This document shows, in pieces, positions 55,242-64,000 of a stretch of DNA of 64,000 bases. Made by a program: the position numbers and the translations under genes. Below the pieces are notes generated by a model, which worked only from the letters and a program-made list of their open reading frames with translations, was not told the origin of the DNA and made no database searches. How positions within the stretch are numbered: position 1 is the stretch's first letter; every line of letters begins with the position of its first letter. Location: positions 16,671,117-16,735,116 of the forward strand of contig CM043009.1 in NCBI GenBank assembly GCA_023678885.1, in the 5' to 3' direction. The DNA comes from Pogostemon cablin (Eukaryota; Streptophyta; Magnoliopsida; Lamiales; Lamiaceae).

Positions 55242-56961
55242 TCGTTGTCATTTTCACCTAGATTTTAGTGTCTTTGTTTGTGGATTTTCAGATGTTTTCA
55301 TCCGTATGTGTATAACTTTTGGTGGAATTTTATGTAATTAGGAGAGATATGGTATGGATTGATAGAAATGTGTACATGAGCTTAAATATGTGTAAAATAG
55401 GTCAAAAAATAGAGATAAACGGAATCGAAAGCAAAACAGAGAAGGAAGAACAGGGCACGCTCGGACACAGCCCGTGTGCAGAACACGGGCATGTCCGAGG
55501 TGACTGTGTTCGAGCATCAGAATGCAGGACACGCCCAGGAGAAGGCCGTGTTCCAGCACACGAGTCGTGCATCAGCACACGCCCCGTGTGTAGAACACGG
55601 GCCTATTTGAGAAAGTCGTGTACAGTCCTCAAAAAATTCTACACGCCCATGGGAGAGGCCGTGCGCTACTACACGAGCCATGTCGTGGAACGCGCAGAAC
55701 ACGTCGAACTGTGTGTGCACTACATGAGCCGTGTGCTGCTATATAATCCATTGATAAGTTGAGAAGGTTCTAGAAGATTTCAGGGGGTAACAAGGGGTAT
55801 AAAAATCCATTTGAAGTGCGAAAATAGGGGGATTACAGAATTAGAGCAGTTACACATACTCTCGCACCATATTTTCACACACTAGATCCATTTGATTCAT
55901 TTTCATACCTTTAATCCATCAAATCCACTTTATCTTCAAAAATCCATCCATCAATTCATCCTTCCATCACTTTAAGAAGAGGAAATCATCAATTGTTGAA
56001 GATTTTAGCATGTTGAAAGGAAGGAAGGCCATCTTCAAAAAAGGAAAGTCAATCTACTTTTCAATTATTATTTTTCTTTATATTTTGGCTCAAATGGAGC
56101 AAGCCAATGAATGTATTGATTTGAACATGATGTATAGTGACTAGTTCTATAGTAGGGCTAATCATATGATTGGTTGAGAAGAATGCTAGGTATGTAGGAT
56201 TTGAGATGTTGAATTGAGTTAATTTTGGACTTCCTTTTATGATTAATGAATCATGTTTCATTTCAATACTTGTGTGATTAAATTCTCTATTCATAGTGTT
56301 AGGACGGTCATTCCAATATTATGACTAGTGGTTTAATTTAATCATATATTAAGATGAGCATGCATGTTAGTGTGAGGGGAGGTATGCCATACCCTTCTTA
56401 TGCTTAGAACATTAATAGGGGGACACTTAATAAATTGAGTGAAAAGAACCAAACTTATAATCATAGTACCTTAAGGGAATTGAGAGTAAGAATAATCCAA
56501 GGAGACTTATACTTGTCAAAGAGTCGAGAACCTAATTTCCTTGGCCATATGGATTAGGGGTAAAAATATGATTGCTTTTAGTCCATAATTAATGAAGTTC
56601 AATGTTGAAGGTCATGCATATCTAGCTAGTTTCTTAACCATGAGTATGATTAGTCTTGCTCTCTTCTTAAGTACATTTTATCCACATTCCATTCATCTTA
56701 TCACTTGTTTTATATTTGATACATTTAGTTGTTAATTGATTTCTTAGATAATTGATTAGAATAATAAGTAGTATAAAAACCAAACCTTCAATCTTGTCAC
56801 TCTTACAAAGCACAATCAATGACAAATCCAGATACAACTATAAGTTTACTTTTCCTTGGGATGACATACTTATAAATTTTGTTACTTGGTCACACGTGTA
56901 CAACAACAATAGAGTCTCTTACTCTAAATTGATTTTGATACCAAAAATAAGGCTAAGAACA
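55242..56961 (+). mobile_element. Element C left LTR (start approximate)
   Basis: The end at 56961 is fixed by the PBS. The upstream U3 (55440-55740) is GC-rich with repeated ACACGGGC and CCGTGT words, a common pattern in Athila-like LTRs. A TATATAATCC box is at 55740. The start is placed at TGATCG (55242) because the element A inverted repeat ends at 55215, but this is a guess. Confidence 0.6.
55465..55745 (+). promoter_or_regulatory. Element C LTR promoter: CCCGTGT hairpins and TATA box
   Basis: Two palindromes GCCCGTGT-GCAGA-ACACGGGC (55470) and CCCGTGT-GTAGA-ACACGGG (55584) plus further CACG-rich words lie upstream of CTATATAATCC (55738-55748). They are probably U3 enhancer or structural repeats. 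The 147-codon frame across them (55319) is a composition artefact. Confidence 0.5.
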
Positions 56962-56980
56962 TGGCGTCGCTTGCCGGGGA
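56962..56980 (+). promoter_or_regulatory. PBS of element C (Asp tRNA type)
   Basis: TGGCGTCGCTTGCCGGGGA, close to the TGGCGCCGTTGCCGGGGA consensus of Athila-like elements, directly after the LTR. Confidence 0.85.
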
Positions 56981-57106
56981 AATGTTAAACTTTTGGTTGT
57001 AACAGTTTGAACTTGATTAGTTTTGATAAGAGGATTTCTTTTATTTGTTTACTTGTTTATTTGTCTTGGTTACTTGGTGAGCTAATTTGAAAATTCTTGT
57101 AGGTAC

Positions 57107-58711
57107 ATGCAAATGCGTTCAAGGTCTCAATCTATTGAACTTTTGAACTTGGAATTAGAAGCTACCTTAAGAAGACCAAGGAGAGGAGTGTTAGAGTCTA
57201 TGGAGGAAGTTATGGAAAACGTAATGGATAATGCAAATATGGTTGATGAAGAAGGTAATTTGAGGAATTTTCAACGAGGGGGTGATAATGTTAGAGGAGG
57301 ACATGTAAATCTGGAGTTTGTGCCACAAGCTAATGTTCAACAAGTTCACTTGCATAATCAACAATTGCAAGCAATCATTCAACATTTGATGGCACAACAA
57401 GAAGCAAGGAATAATCCTCTGGTGGTGCAAAATCAGTCCCGTGGTAATGGAAACAATGGGCCAGGGATGAATATTCGTAACCACTTCCAACCACAATATG
57501 GGAATTATGGAATGGGACCATCGTTGAATGTTAACAACTTCGAGATAAAGATGGGGTTGATTAACATGGTACAAGCAAATCAGTTTGGTGGTGGTGCAAT
57601 GAAGGATCCAAATGGTCACTTATCCCAATTCACGGAGTTAGCCAACACAATCAAAATAAATGGGGTAAGTGATGATATTGTGAAAATGAAGCTTTTCTCT
57701 TTTTCATTGAGAGATAGAGCTAAAGCTTGGTATCATACTATACCTCCAGGATCCTATACCACGTGGAGAGAGTTAGCACAAAGATTCTTGAGTAAATATT
57801 TTCCCCCTCAAAGATGTTGCATCTCAAAGGGCAAATCTTTCAATTCAAGCAAATGCCGCTTGAGACATTTAGTGAAGCATGGGACCGATTCAAAGATATG
57901 CTAAGGAGGTGTCCACAACATGGATTCCCCGAAGATCAACAAGTATGATTTTTCTATGCTGGATTGAATGGGAGTGAACGAATGCTTGTTGATGCTTCGT
58001 CGGGAGGTTCTATATTGGGGCAAACTCCGGAAAGAGCTATTGCTACACGTGAAGAGATTGCTTTGAATACGGGTTAATGGCCTATAGATAGAGTTGCGGG
58101 TATGTATGAAAGGGAAAAAATAGCTAAGATGGAAGAAGTTTGCTTGCAACAAGTGAAAAAAGTGGAGGTGCCTAAGGAAGATGTAACCGATAAGGCAATC
58201 ACAGAGATACTTAAGAGGATGAATGCTAATTTGCAAATGTCTCCTAACTCTATACCTATGGTGAACCAACAAGTGATTACAAATCCTCAACAAGGTATGC
58301 ATTTATCTTTGACGAATCAAAAAATGTTTCCTAATCCTCAGCAAGGCATGTCTATGCCTAATATGGGTCAATCTTCTCAAAGTTGTCAAATGCCTACATC
58401 TATGCCTCAACAAAGGTATGTCCCCTAATTTTGGAATTCAAGATACTTAGTATCCACCGGAGATGTTACTTGAGGAAGTTGCCTTCATGCAAGTAAAGAA
58501 TTTTCAAGAAAATTATGGTGGTAACTTTGGTAATCATGGAGGGAGATATCCACAAAGGCAAGAAGAATGGGGTTAAAACAATTATGGAGAAAATTTTAAT
58601 CAACCTCGTAGGTATGAGAATTTATCATATGGGAATCAAGGGAATGCCCTCACTCTTCCACCGGGCACCAATCCGGGGGAGAAATCTTCAAATGGTGAAG
58701 GGAAGCCTACG
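57107..58711 (+). pseudogene. Element C gag
   Basis: The ATG at 57107, about 125 bp after the PBS, opens MQMRSRSQSIELLNLELEATL, then a Gln/Asn-rich stretch (HNQQLQAIIQHLMAQQEARN), then the retrotransposon gag core: LINMVQANQFGGGAMKDPNGHLSQF, KMKLFSFSLRDRAKAWYHTIPPGSYTTW. A one-base deletion near 57812 shifts the frame. The core goes on (ETFSEAWDRFKDMLRRCPQHG, GLNGSERMLVDASSGG) with stops at 57946 and 58075. A repetitive NPQQGM region and a GNFGN/RRYENLSYGNQ block follow. Particle protein, inactive here. Confidence 0.88.
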
Positions 58712-61204
58712 ATGGAAGATCAAATGGCTAAAATGTTTGAATTCATAAAGGAAGATAAAGAGGAGAGAAGACAAATAGAGGAGGAGAGAAGACAAAGAGA
58801 TGAAGTGAATGATAAGAGAATCAAAGCATTGGAAACACATATAAGCCAAATAGCAAGTGAAAGTGGGGACGTTCATTGTCAAGGGAAGTTTTCATCTACA
58901 ACCATTACTAACCCGAAGGAGCAATGCAAGGCGATTGAACTTCATAGTGGAACAAAATACGAAGGGCCTTCTATACCGACGGAAGTAGAGGGAGTAGAGT
59001 GTGAACTTGAGCCTATGAAAAGAGTGGATGAAGAAGGGAAAGAGAAAGAACTTGAAATTGTTGAAAAAGAAAAAAGTACCCCTATACTTGAAGAAGAAAA
59101 AGTGAAGTCTCCAAAGAAATGGAAAAGATGTAGAGAAGCAAAACTTAAAGAGAGAGAAGAGAAGTTTGAAAGGGATGAATGGGGAATACCTAAGTTGCCC
59201 GTTGCAATTCCGTTCCCACAAAGATGCTTGAAAAAGGGATTAGAAGAGAAATTTGCCAAGTTTGTTGAGATGTTGAAGAAAATACATATAAATATTCCTT
59301 TTGCAGATGCTTTGATTCAAATATCCAACTACTCCAAGTTTATAAAGGATATCTTGTCAAAAAAAAGAAGCTTGGGTGAGTTTGAAATGGTGAATTTAAC
59401 GGAGGAATGTAGTGTCATCTTACAAAAGAAACCTCCTCCTAAATTGAAAGATCCGAGGAGTTTCACTATTCCATGTGAGATGGGAGAGAATGAGAACTAC
59501 AATGCTTTATGTGATTTGGGGGCTAACATTAACTTGTTGCCCTTGTCAATTTTCAAGAAGTTGGGTATTGGTGAGGTCAAACTGACATCGGTCACACTTC
59601 AATTAGCCGACCGGTCGTTGACGCATCCAAAAGAAATTGTGGAAGATGTTTTGACCAAAGTTGACAAGTTTGTGTTTCCCGTTGATTTTGTGGTACTTGA
59701 TATGGATGAAGATACTAATATTCCATTGATACTTGAGCGTCCATTTCTTGCCACGGGGAAAGCATTGATATATGTGGAGAAAGGAGAGCTAACTTTAAGG
59801 GTGAATGAGGAAGAAGTGATATTTTCATTAAGGGAGGCTATGAGGTATCTTAGGAACAAGGAGGAATGTAGAAGATTGGAAGTTGTGAACAACATTGTTG
59901 AAGAGCATATGTATCATCTTCATTCCAAGGATCCGTTGGAGATTATCATAAGCCACTCTTACTCTATTGAATCTATAAAATCTAACTCTTCTTTTTGTTT
60001 AGAAAATGATGAACTAATTGATGAATTGCATTGTTTGAATGCTTGTAGAAAACTCACAAGTGAGGAAGCAAAGGAAGCAAAAGTAGAGAAACTTGATGAG
60101 GAACCAAAAGAAGAAGTGCAAGAAAAGAAGGTAGAGTTGAAACCATTACCGGAGCATTTGAAGTATGTTTACTTGGAAGAGAGTGAAACATATTCGGTAA
60201 TTGTATCTTCTTTCCTTAATGTTTTAGAATTAGAAAAGTTGTTAAGAGCCTTGAGAGAGCATAAATCTTCTATTGGGTGGAGTATAAAAGACTTGAAAGG
60301 TATAAACCCATCCTTGTGTATGCATAAGACTCATTTGATTGATGATGAGAAGTTATGTGTGCAAAACCAACATAGATTAAATCATATAATGCAAGAAGTG
60401 ATAAGAAAAGAGGTGTTAAAATGGCTTGATACGGGAATTATCTTTCAAATTAGTGATAGTCCATATGTGAGTCCTTTACATGTAGTGGCAAAAAAGGGTG
60501 GCATGACAATTGTTCGATCCGATACGAATGAAATAATTGCCACCCGAACTATCACGGGTTGGAGAGTATGTGTTGATTATCGGAAATTGAATGAAAATAC
60601 TCATAAAGATCATTTCCCACTGCCATTCATAGACCAAATGTTGGATAGACTTGCGGGACATGAGTACTATTATTTTCTTGATGGATACTCCGGATATAAT
60701 CAAATATTGATTGCCCCGAAAGACCAAGAGAAGACAAAATTCACATGTCCTTATGGTACGTTTGCATTTAGAATGATGCATTTTGGTCTATGTAATGCTC
60801 CTGCCACTTTCAAGTGTTCTATGATGTCTATCTTTGATGGTTTAATTGAAAATGTTATGGAGGTTTTTATGGACGATTTTTCTGTGTATGGGTCCTCTTA
60901 TGATATTTGCTTGACTAATCTCACAATTGTATTGCAGAGATGTGAAGAATCGAATCTTGTGCTAAATTGGAAAAAATGCCACTTTATGGTGACTGATGGG
61001 ATAGTCTTGGGACATCATATTTCCAAGCATGGTTTAAAAGTGGATAGGGCCAAAGTGGTAGCTATAGAACATCTTCTCCCTCCTACTAGTGAGAAGGGGG
61101 TGAGATCATTCTTAGGTCATGCGGGTTTTTATAGACGCTTCATTAAGGATTTTTCAAAAATTGCTAAACCTCTTTGTAAACTACTTGAAAAAGATTGTCC
61201 ATTT
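58712..61204 (+). pseudogene. Element C protease and reverse transcriptase (long open frame)
   Basis: A continuous frame of about 830 codons, part of the gag-pol polyprotein. The methionine at 58712 is just the first one after a stop. It holds a charged coiled coil (residues 15-50), the protease block with FTIPCEMG and ALCDLGANINLLPLS (about 250-290), then RLNHIMQEVIRKEVLKWLD, GWRVCVDYRKLNE, DHFPLPFIDQMLDRLAG, YYYFLDGYSGYNQI, and the RT catalytic VFMDDFSVYG (about residue 717), ending GFYRRFIKDFSKIAKPLCKLL. No frameshift is seen. The frame ends five codons into the solo LTR at 61205. Confidence 0.9.
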
Positions 61205-62601
61205 TGTTGGATTGTATACTAAAAATCTAACATTTCGTATGAACAATCTTATAACAATTTATTTGAAATGAGAATCTTATGATCAAATGATTGCGTCTTA
61301 TAATTTGTTTATATGCACGATGCAATAGTCTACTTACTGTATACTGTAGATAATATGTTGTGCGACAACACGCGGAAGATCATATTATCGGTTTCCTTAT
61401 AAAGTATAAACAGATGCTCACAATCGAGATAGATGTGAACTCTCTATCGGGATGGTTGTAGTGTGGTTTGGTATTAGCTTGTCTTGGCTATAGAATCATA
61501 TTAGTGTACTTATGTGTATTGAGCAGGACCGCTTGAGATCGTTCAGCTTGTACTGACTTATAGAAGAACTTGATCTCTGTTATTAAGGATGTTCGTGCTC
61601 TTAATCCCTATACAATAACCTCGACGCGTAAGACAGTATGTATTTCTTTCATTCATCAATATGTGAGATTTACATGTAATTAAATCAACAAACTCAATGA
61701 GTTGGGAAATAGTGTTGTCTCTATAGTGTGTTGTTAATTGTAGAAGGAATCCGTGTCCATCATAGGTTGATGATGTCCCCTTGAGGAGCTCATAAGGATT
61801 ATCATGTAAACCCTGCAGGTGGATTTATTCCGGCATGATAATGAGGTTGAGTGATACTACTCTTGAATGAGATATTAATTAATGGAGTTGTCAGTAACTT
61901 AATTAATTAATGGACATTGCATATCTTAAACATGGGGAGACTAACAGGCTCATAATAAGAAGGAGCCCATAACATAATTATGGGATTAGAACGGTAGTGC
62001 AGTAATAAAATTTTAGTGGTATATATTATTATTATTGGACTTAAGTATAATCTTTGGGCTAAGCTTGGATACTTAAGCCCAATGGAGGCCCAACTCTAAT
62101 TTCTCCTCCTGGTCCCTACTGTAGCCCATATATAAGTCATCTCAGCTGTCCAAAAATCCTAATCAATGAGATTAATCATGCCTAACACTGTGAGGAGGGT
62201 GAGGGAACAGCAGATTGAGAAGATCTCGAGGATCGTCGCCCACACGACGTCGAGATTGGACTTGGGAATACAGCAGAAGACTGGAAGGTTGTTTGCTGCT
62301 GCTGTCCGCCACTTTCTATGATTTTTATAAAATCTTACAGACTTCAAAACAAGATGTTTGATATACTGACGGAAATCCACGAAAGAAAGGATCGTTTTGG
62401 CGCATAGATCACTCAAATCCGACATTGGATGAGAGAGTTATGCCCAAAACGGTGAGACTGCGCAGGCTGGTGGTGAGAATTCATCGTCTTCAACATACCC
62501 TGGTGAAAGGTAATACATTTCTTGTTTACTTGCTTCCGCTGCTTGTTAGAAATATATGGAACCCTAATGGGTCAGGTTAACCAAATGATCGAACGCCAAC
62601 A
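61205..62601 (+). mobile_element. Solo LTR (1397 bp), copy 2, inside element C
   Basis: Starts TGTTGGATTGTATAC, ends ACGCCAACA, with an exact 5-bp target duplication CATTT (61200-61204, 62602-62606). Homologous to 11502-12709 (for example ATAATATGTTGTGCGACAAC and GAGCAGGACCGCTTGAGATC in both). It carries a segment of about 190 bp (about 62305-62495) absent from copy 1. TATATAAG at 62130 marks the promoter. It is younger than element C. Confidence 0.9.
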
Positions 62602-62606
62602 CATTT

Positions 62607-63155
62607 AACTTCAATGATGAATGTCGTGTCTCATTTCAGGTGCTCAAGGATGCTCTCACTTCCTCTCCAATACTCGTTATCCCGGATTGAAGCTTACAAT
62701 TTAAATTACATTGTGATGCTAGTGATCAATCCGTAGGAGTGGTGTTGGGGCAAACAAGGGAGAAAAAGTTTAGAGCCATCTACTATGCCTTAAAGACATT
62801 GAATTCGTGCCAAGTTAATTACACCACAACAGAGAAAGAATTCTTAGCCGTTGTGTATGCTTTTGAGAAGTTTCGGCCATATTTGGTTGGCACGCAAACT
62901 ATTGTCTACACGGATCACGAGGTCATAGAGTACTTAATGAATAAGAAAGATGCTAAACCACGTTTAATCCATTGGGTGTTGCTTTTGCAGGAATTTGATG
63001 TGGTAATTAAAGATAAAAAAGGTGTGGAGAATGTGATCGCGGATCATTTGTCTTGATTGGAAAATGGAGGAGAGAATGAAGACATGAAGCCGATAGGGGA
63101 TAAGTTCCCGGATGAGGAAATTCTTCAAGTTTAAGTTGAGCATGTTTGCACTCTC
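62607..63155 (+). pseudogene. Element C RNase H
   Basis: The frame resumes after the solo LTR: NDECRVSFQVLKDALTSSPI, a TGA where Trp is expected (62687), then LHCDASDQSVGVVLGQT, YTTTEKEFLAVVYAFEKFRPY, TIVYTDHEVIEYL and LLLQEFDVVIKDK, ending VIADHLS, then TGA (63054) and TAA (63132). The acidic catalytic residues remain. Several stops are explained by G-to-A or C-to-T change, as expected of methylated, silenced copies. Confidence 0.88.
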
Positions 63156-64000
63156 ATGGTGAATGCACCACCTTGGTATGCCAATTATGTCAACTTTCTT
63201 GTGTGTGGAATCAAGCCCACGTTGCTAAATGAGTATAGGGTAAAAAAGTTTTATGTTGAAGTAAAGAAATATTTATGGGATGAGCCCGTTTTGTTTAAGA
63301 TTTGCAATGATGGAGTGATAAAAAGATGTGTGGCTAATGAAGAGGTTGTAGGGATTCTTGAGTTATGTCACTCGTCTTTGTGTGGGGGCCATTTTGGTCA
63401 TCAAAAGACGGGGGCTAAGATTTTGCAATCGGGTTTTTATTGGCCTATTGTTCAAAGATGCAAAGAAGTTTGTGGCTAAGTGTGATAGATGTCAAAGAGT
63501 AGGGGGAATAGGTAAGAAAGATGAGATGCCCATGAGCTTAAAAATTGATGTGGACATTTTTTATGTTTGGGATATTGATTTCATGGGACCGTTTCCCTCG
63601 TCTCAAGGATATATGTATATCTTGCTAGCCATGGATTATGTGTCCAAATGGGTGGATGTAGTTCCCAATAAGACAAATGATACTTTAATTGTACAAAGAT
63701 TCTTGAAAAAGAATATTTTTGCTAGGTTTGGAGTTCCACATGCTTTAGTGAGTTATGAAAGGGTCTCATTTTGTAAATAAGTTGATGGAAGAATTATTGA
63801 AGAGATATGGAGTAAAACATCGAGTGTCTACACCTTACCACCCTCAAGCAAATGAATTGGCGGAGGTTTCCAACTGTCAAATCAAGTTAGTATTGGAGAA
63901 GACAATCAATGGGGGGAGGAACGATTGGTCGGAGAAGCTTGACGATGCTTTATGGGCATATCGAATAGTTTTTAAGATCATCCTTGGCGTGTCACCGTAT
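63156..64000 (+). pseudogene. Element C integrase, truncated by the window edge
   Basis: The HHCC domain (LELCHSSLCGGHFGHQKT..KIL, then after a frameshift CDRCQRVGG) is followed by the core: VWDIDFMGPFPSSQGYMY (first Asp kept) and FGVPHALVSYE, where the second Asp seems replaced by Tyr. A one-base shift near 63765 comes next, then NKLMEELLKRYG, STPYHPQAN and SNCQIKLVLEKTI (Glu region), DALWAYRI. The sequence runs off the right edge at GVSPY. Two frameshifts and the lost Asp make it inactive. Confidence 0.87.

Larger units (their letters stand above)
55242..64000 (+). mobile_element. Element C: Athila-like Ty3/gypsy retrotransposon, 3' end beyond window
   Basis: LTR (about 55242-56961), Asp-type PBS (56962), gag (57107-58700), protease-RT (58712-61204), RNase H (62607-63055) and integrase up to the right edge. 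Interrupted by a solo LTR at 61205-62601 with target duplication CATTT. It is better preserved than element A: one frame of over 800 codons remains and FMDD is intact, but gag and integrase carry frameshifts and stops. The start of the LTR is uncertain because no second LTR is visible. Confidence 0.85.

Noticed and set aside
55319..55762. 147-codon frame in GC-rich DNA
   Set aside because: It overlaps the U3 promoter repeats of the element C LTR. Antisense frames there are open as well, and there is no domain.

Overview
The window looks like nuclear DNA of a eudicot plant, probably an asterid. This is inferred from AT-rich intergenic DNA, wall-associated-kinase (WAK) type genes, a RALF peptide gene, dense Stowaway-type MITEs, and Ty3/gypsy (Athila-like) and Ty1/copia elements primed from initiator-Met or Asp tRNA. 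There is no sign of bacterial or organellar DNA. No standard rRNA or tRNA gene was recognised by eye.

Layout. 1-6.1 kb: a minus-strand Ty3/gypsy remnant (gag, leader, PBS, LTR) split by a 4.6-kb CACTA transposon that carries a purple acid phosphatase fragment. 6.8-20.8 kb: three WAK-type copies in the same orientation. The first is a pseudogene cut off at the start of its kinase by a tandem TRIM retroelement array. The second has all domains but is frameshifted and has an LTR-like insert in its first intron. The third is a clean ectodomain-only reading frame. A solo LTR, MITEs and several fresh short tandem duplications lie between them. 22.5-30.4 kb: a copia RT relic split by a 7.2-kb decayed copia element (two LTRs, 5-bp target duplication). 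30.6-31.3 kb: the 3' end of a LINE on the minus strand. 31.3-33.4 kb: an imperfect foldback holding nested MITEs. 34.0-34.35 kb: an intact single-exon RALF gene on the minus strand. 35.5-39.1 kb: (TA)n tracts, MITEs and a T-rich long-unit repeat.

39.8-64.0 kb is almost wholly Ty3/gypsy of Athila type. Element A (about 39.8-55.2 kb) has lesions in gag, protease, RT, RNase H, integrase and an Athila-type third ORF. It is interrupted by a 5.4-kb non-autonomous LTR element (B, 43.5-48.9 kb) and by a 480-bp hAT-like MITE (49.6-50.1 kb). Element C (about 55.2 kb to beyond the right edge) has a long PR-RT reading frame with an intact FMDD motif, and is interrupted by a 1.4-kb solo LTR that is the second copy of the one at 11.5 kb. 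Most insertions can be ordered in time, because exact target duplications and resumed reading frames are visible.

The most unusual signals not covered by standard feature names are: a short perfect hairpin present four times inside element A only; an inverted repeat with arms of about 235 bp in the 3' non-coding part of element A; the phosphatase-carrying CACTA element; a MITE insertion whose empty site survives in an adjacent tandem duplicate; and a MITE pair whose palindromic junction has been lost. Apart from RALF and perhaps the third WAK-type ORF, no host gene appears intact.
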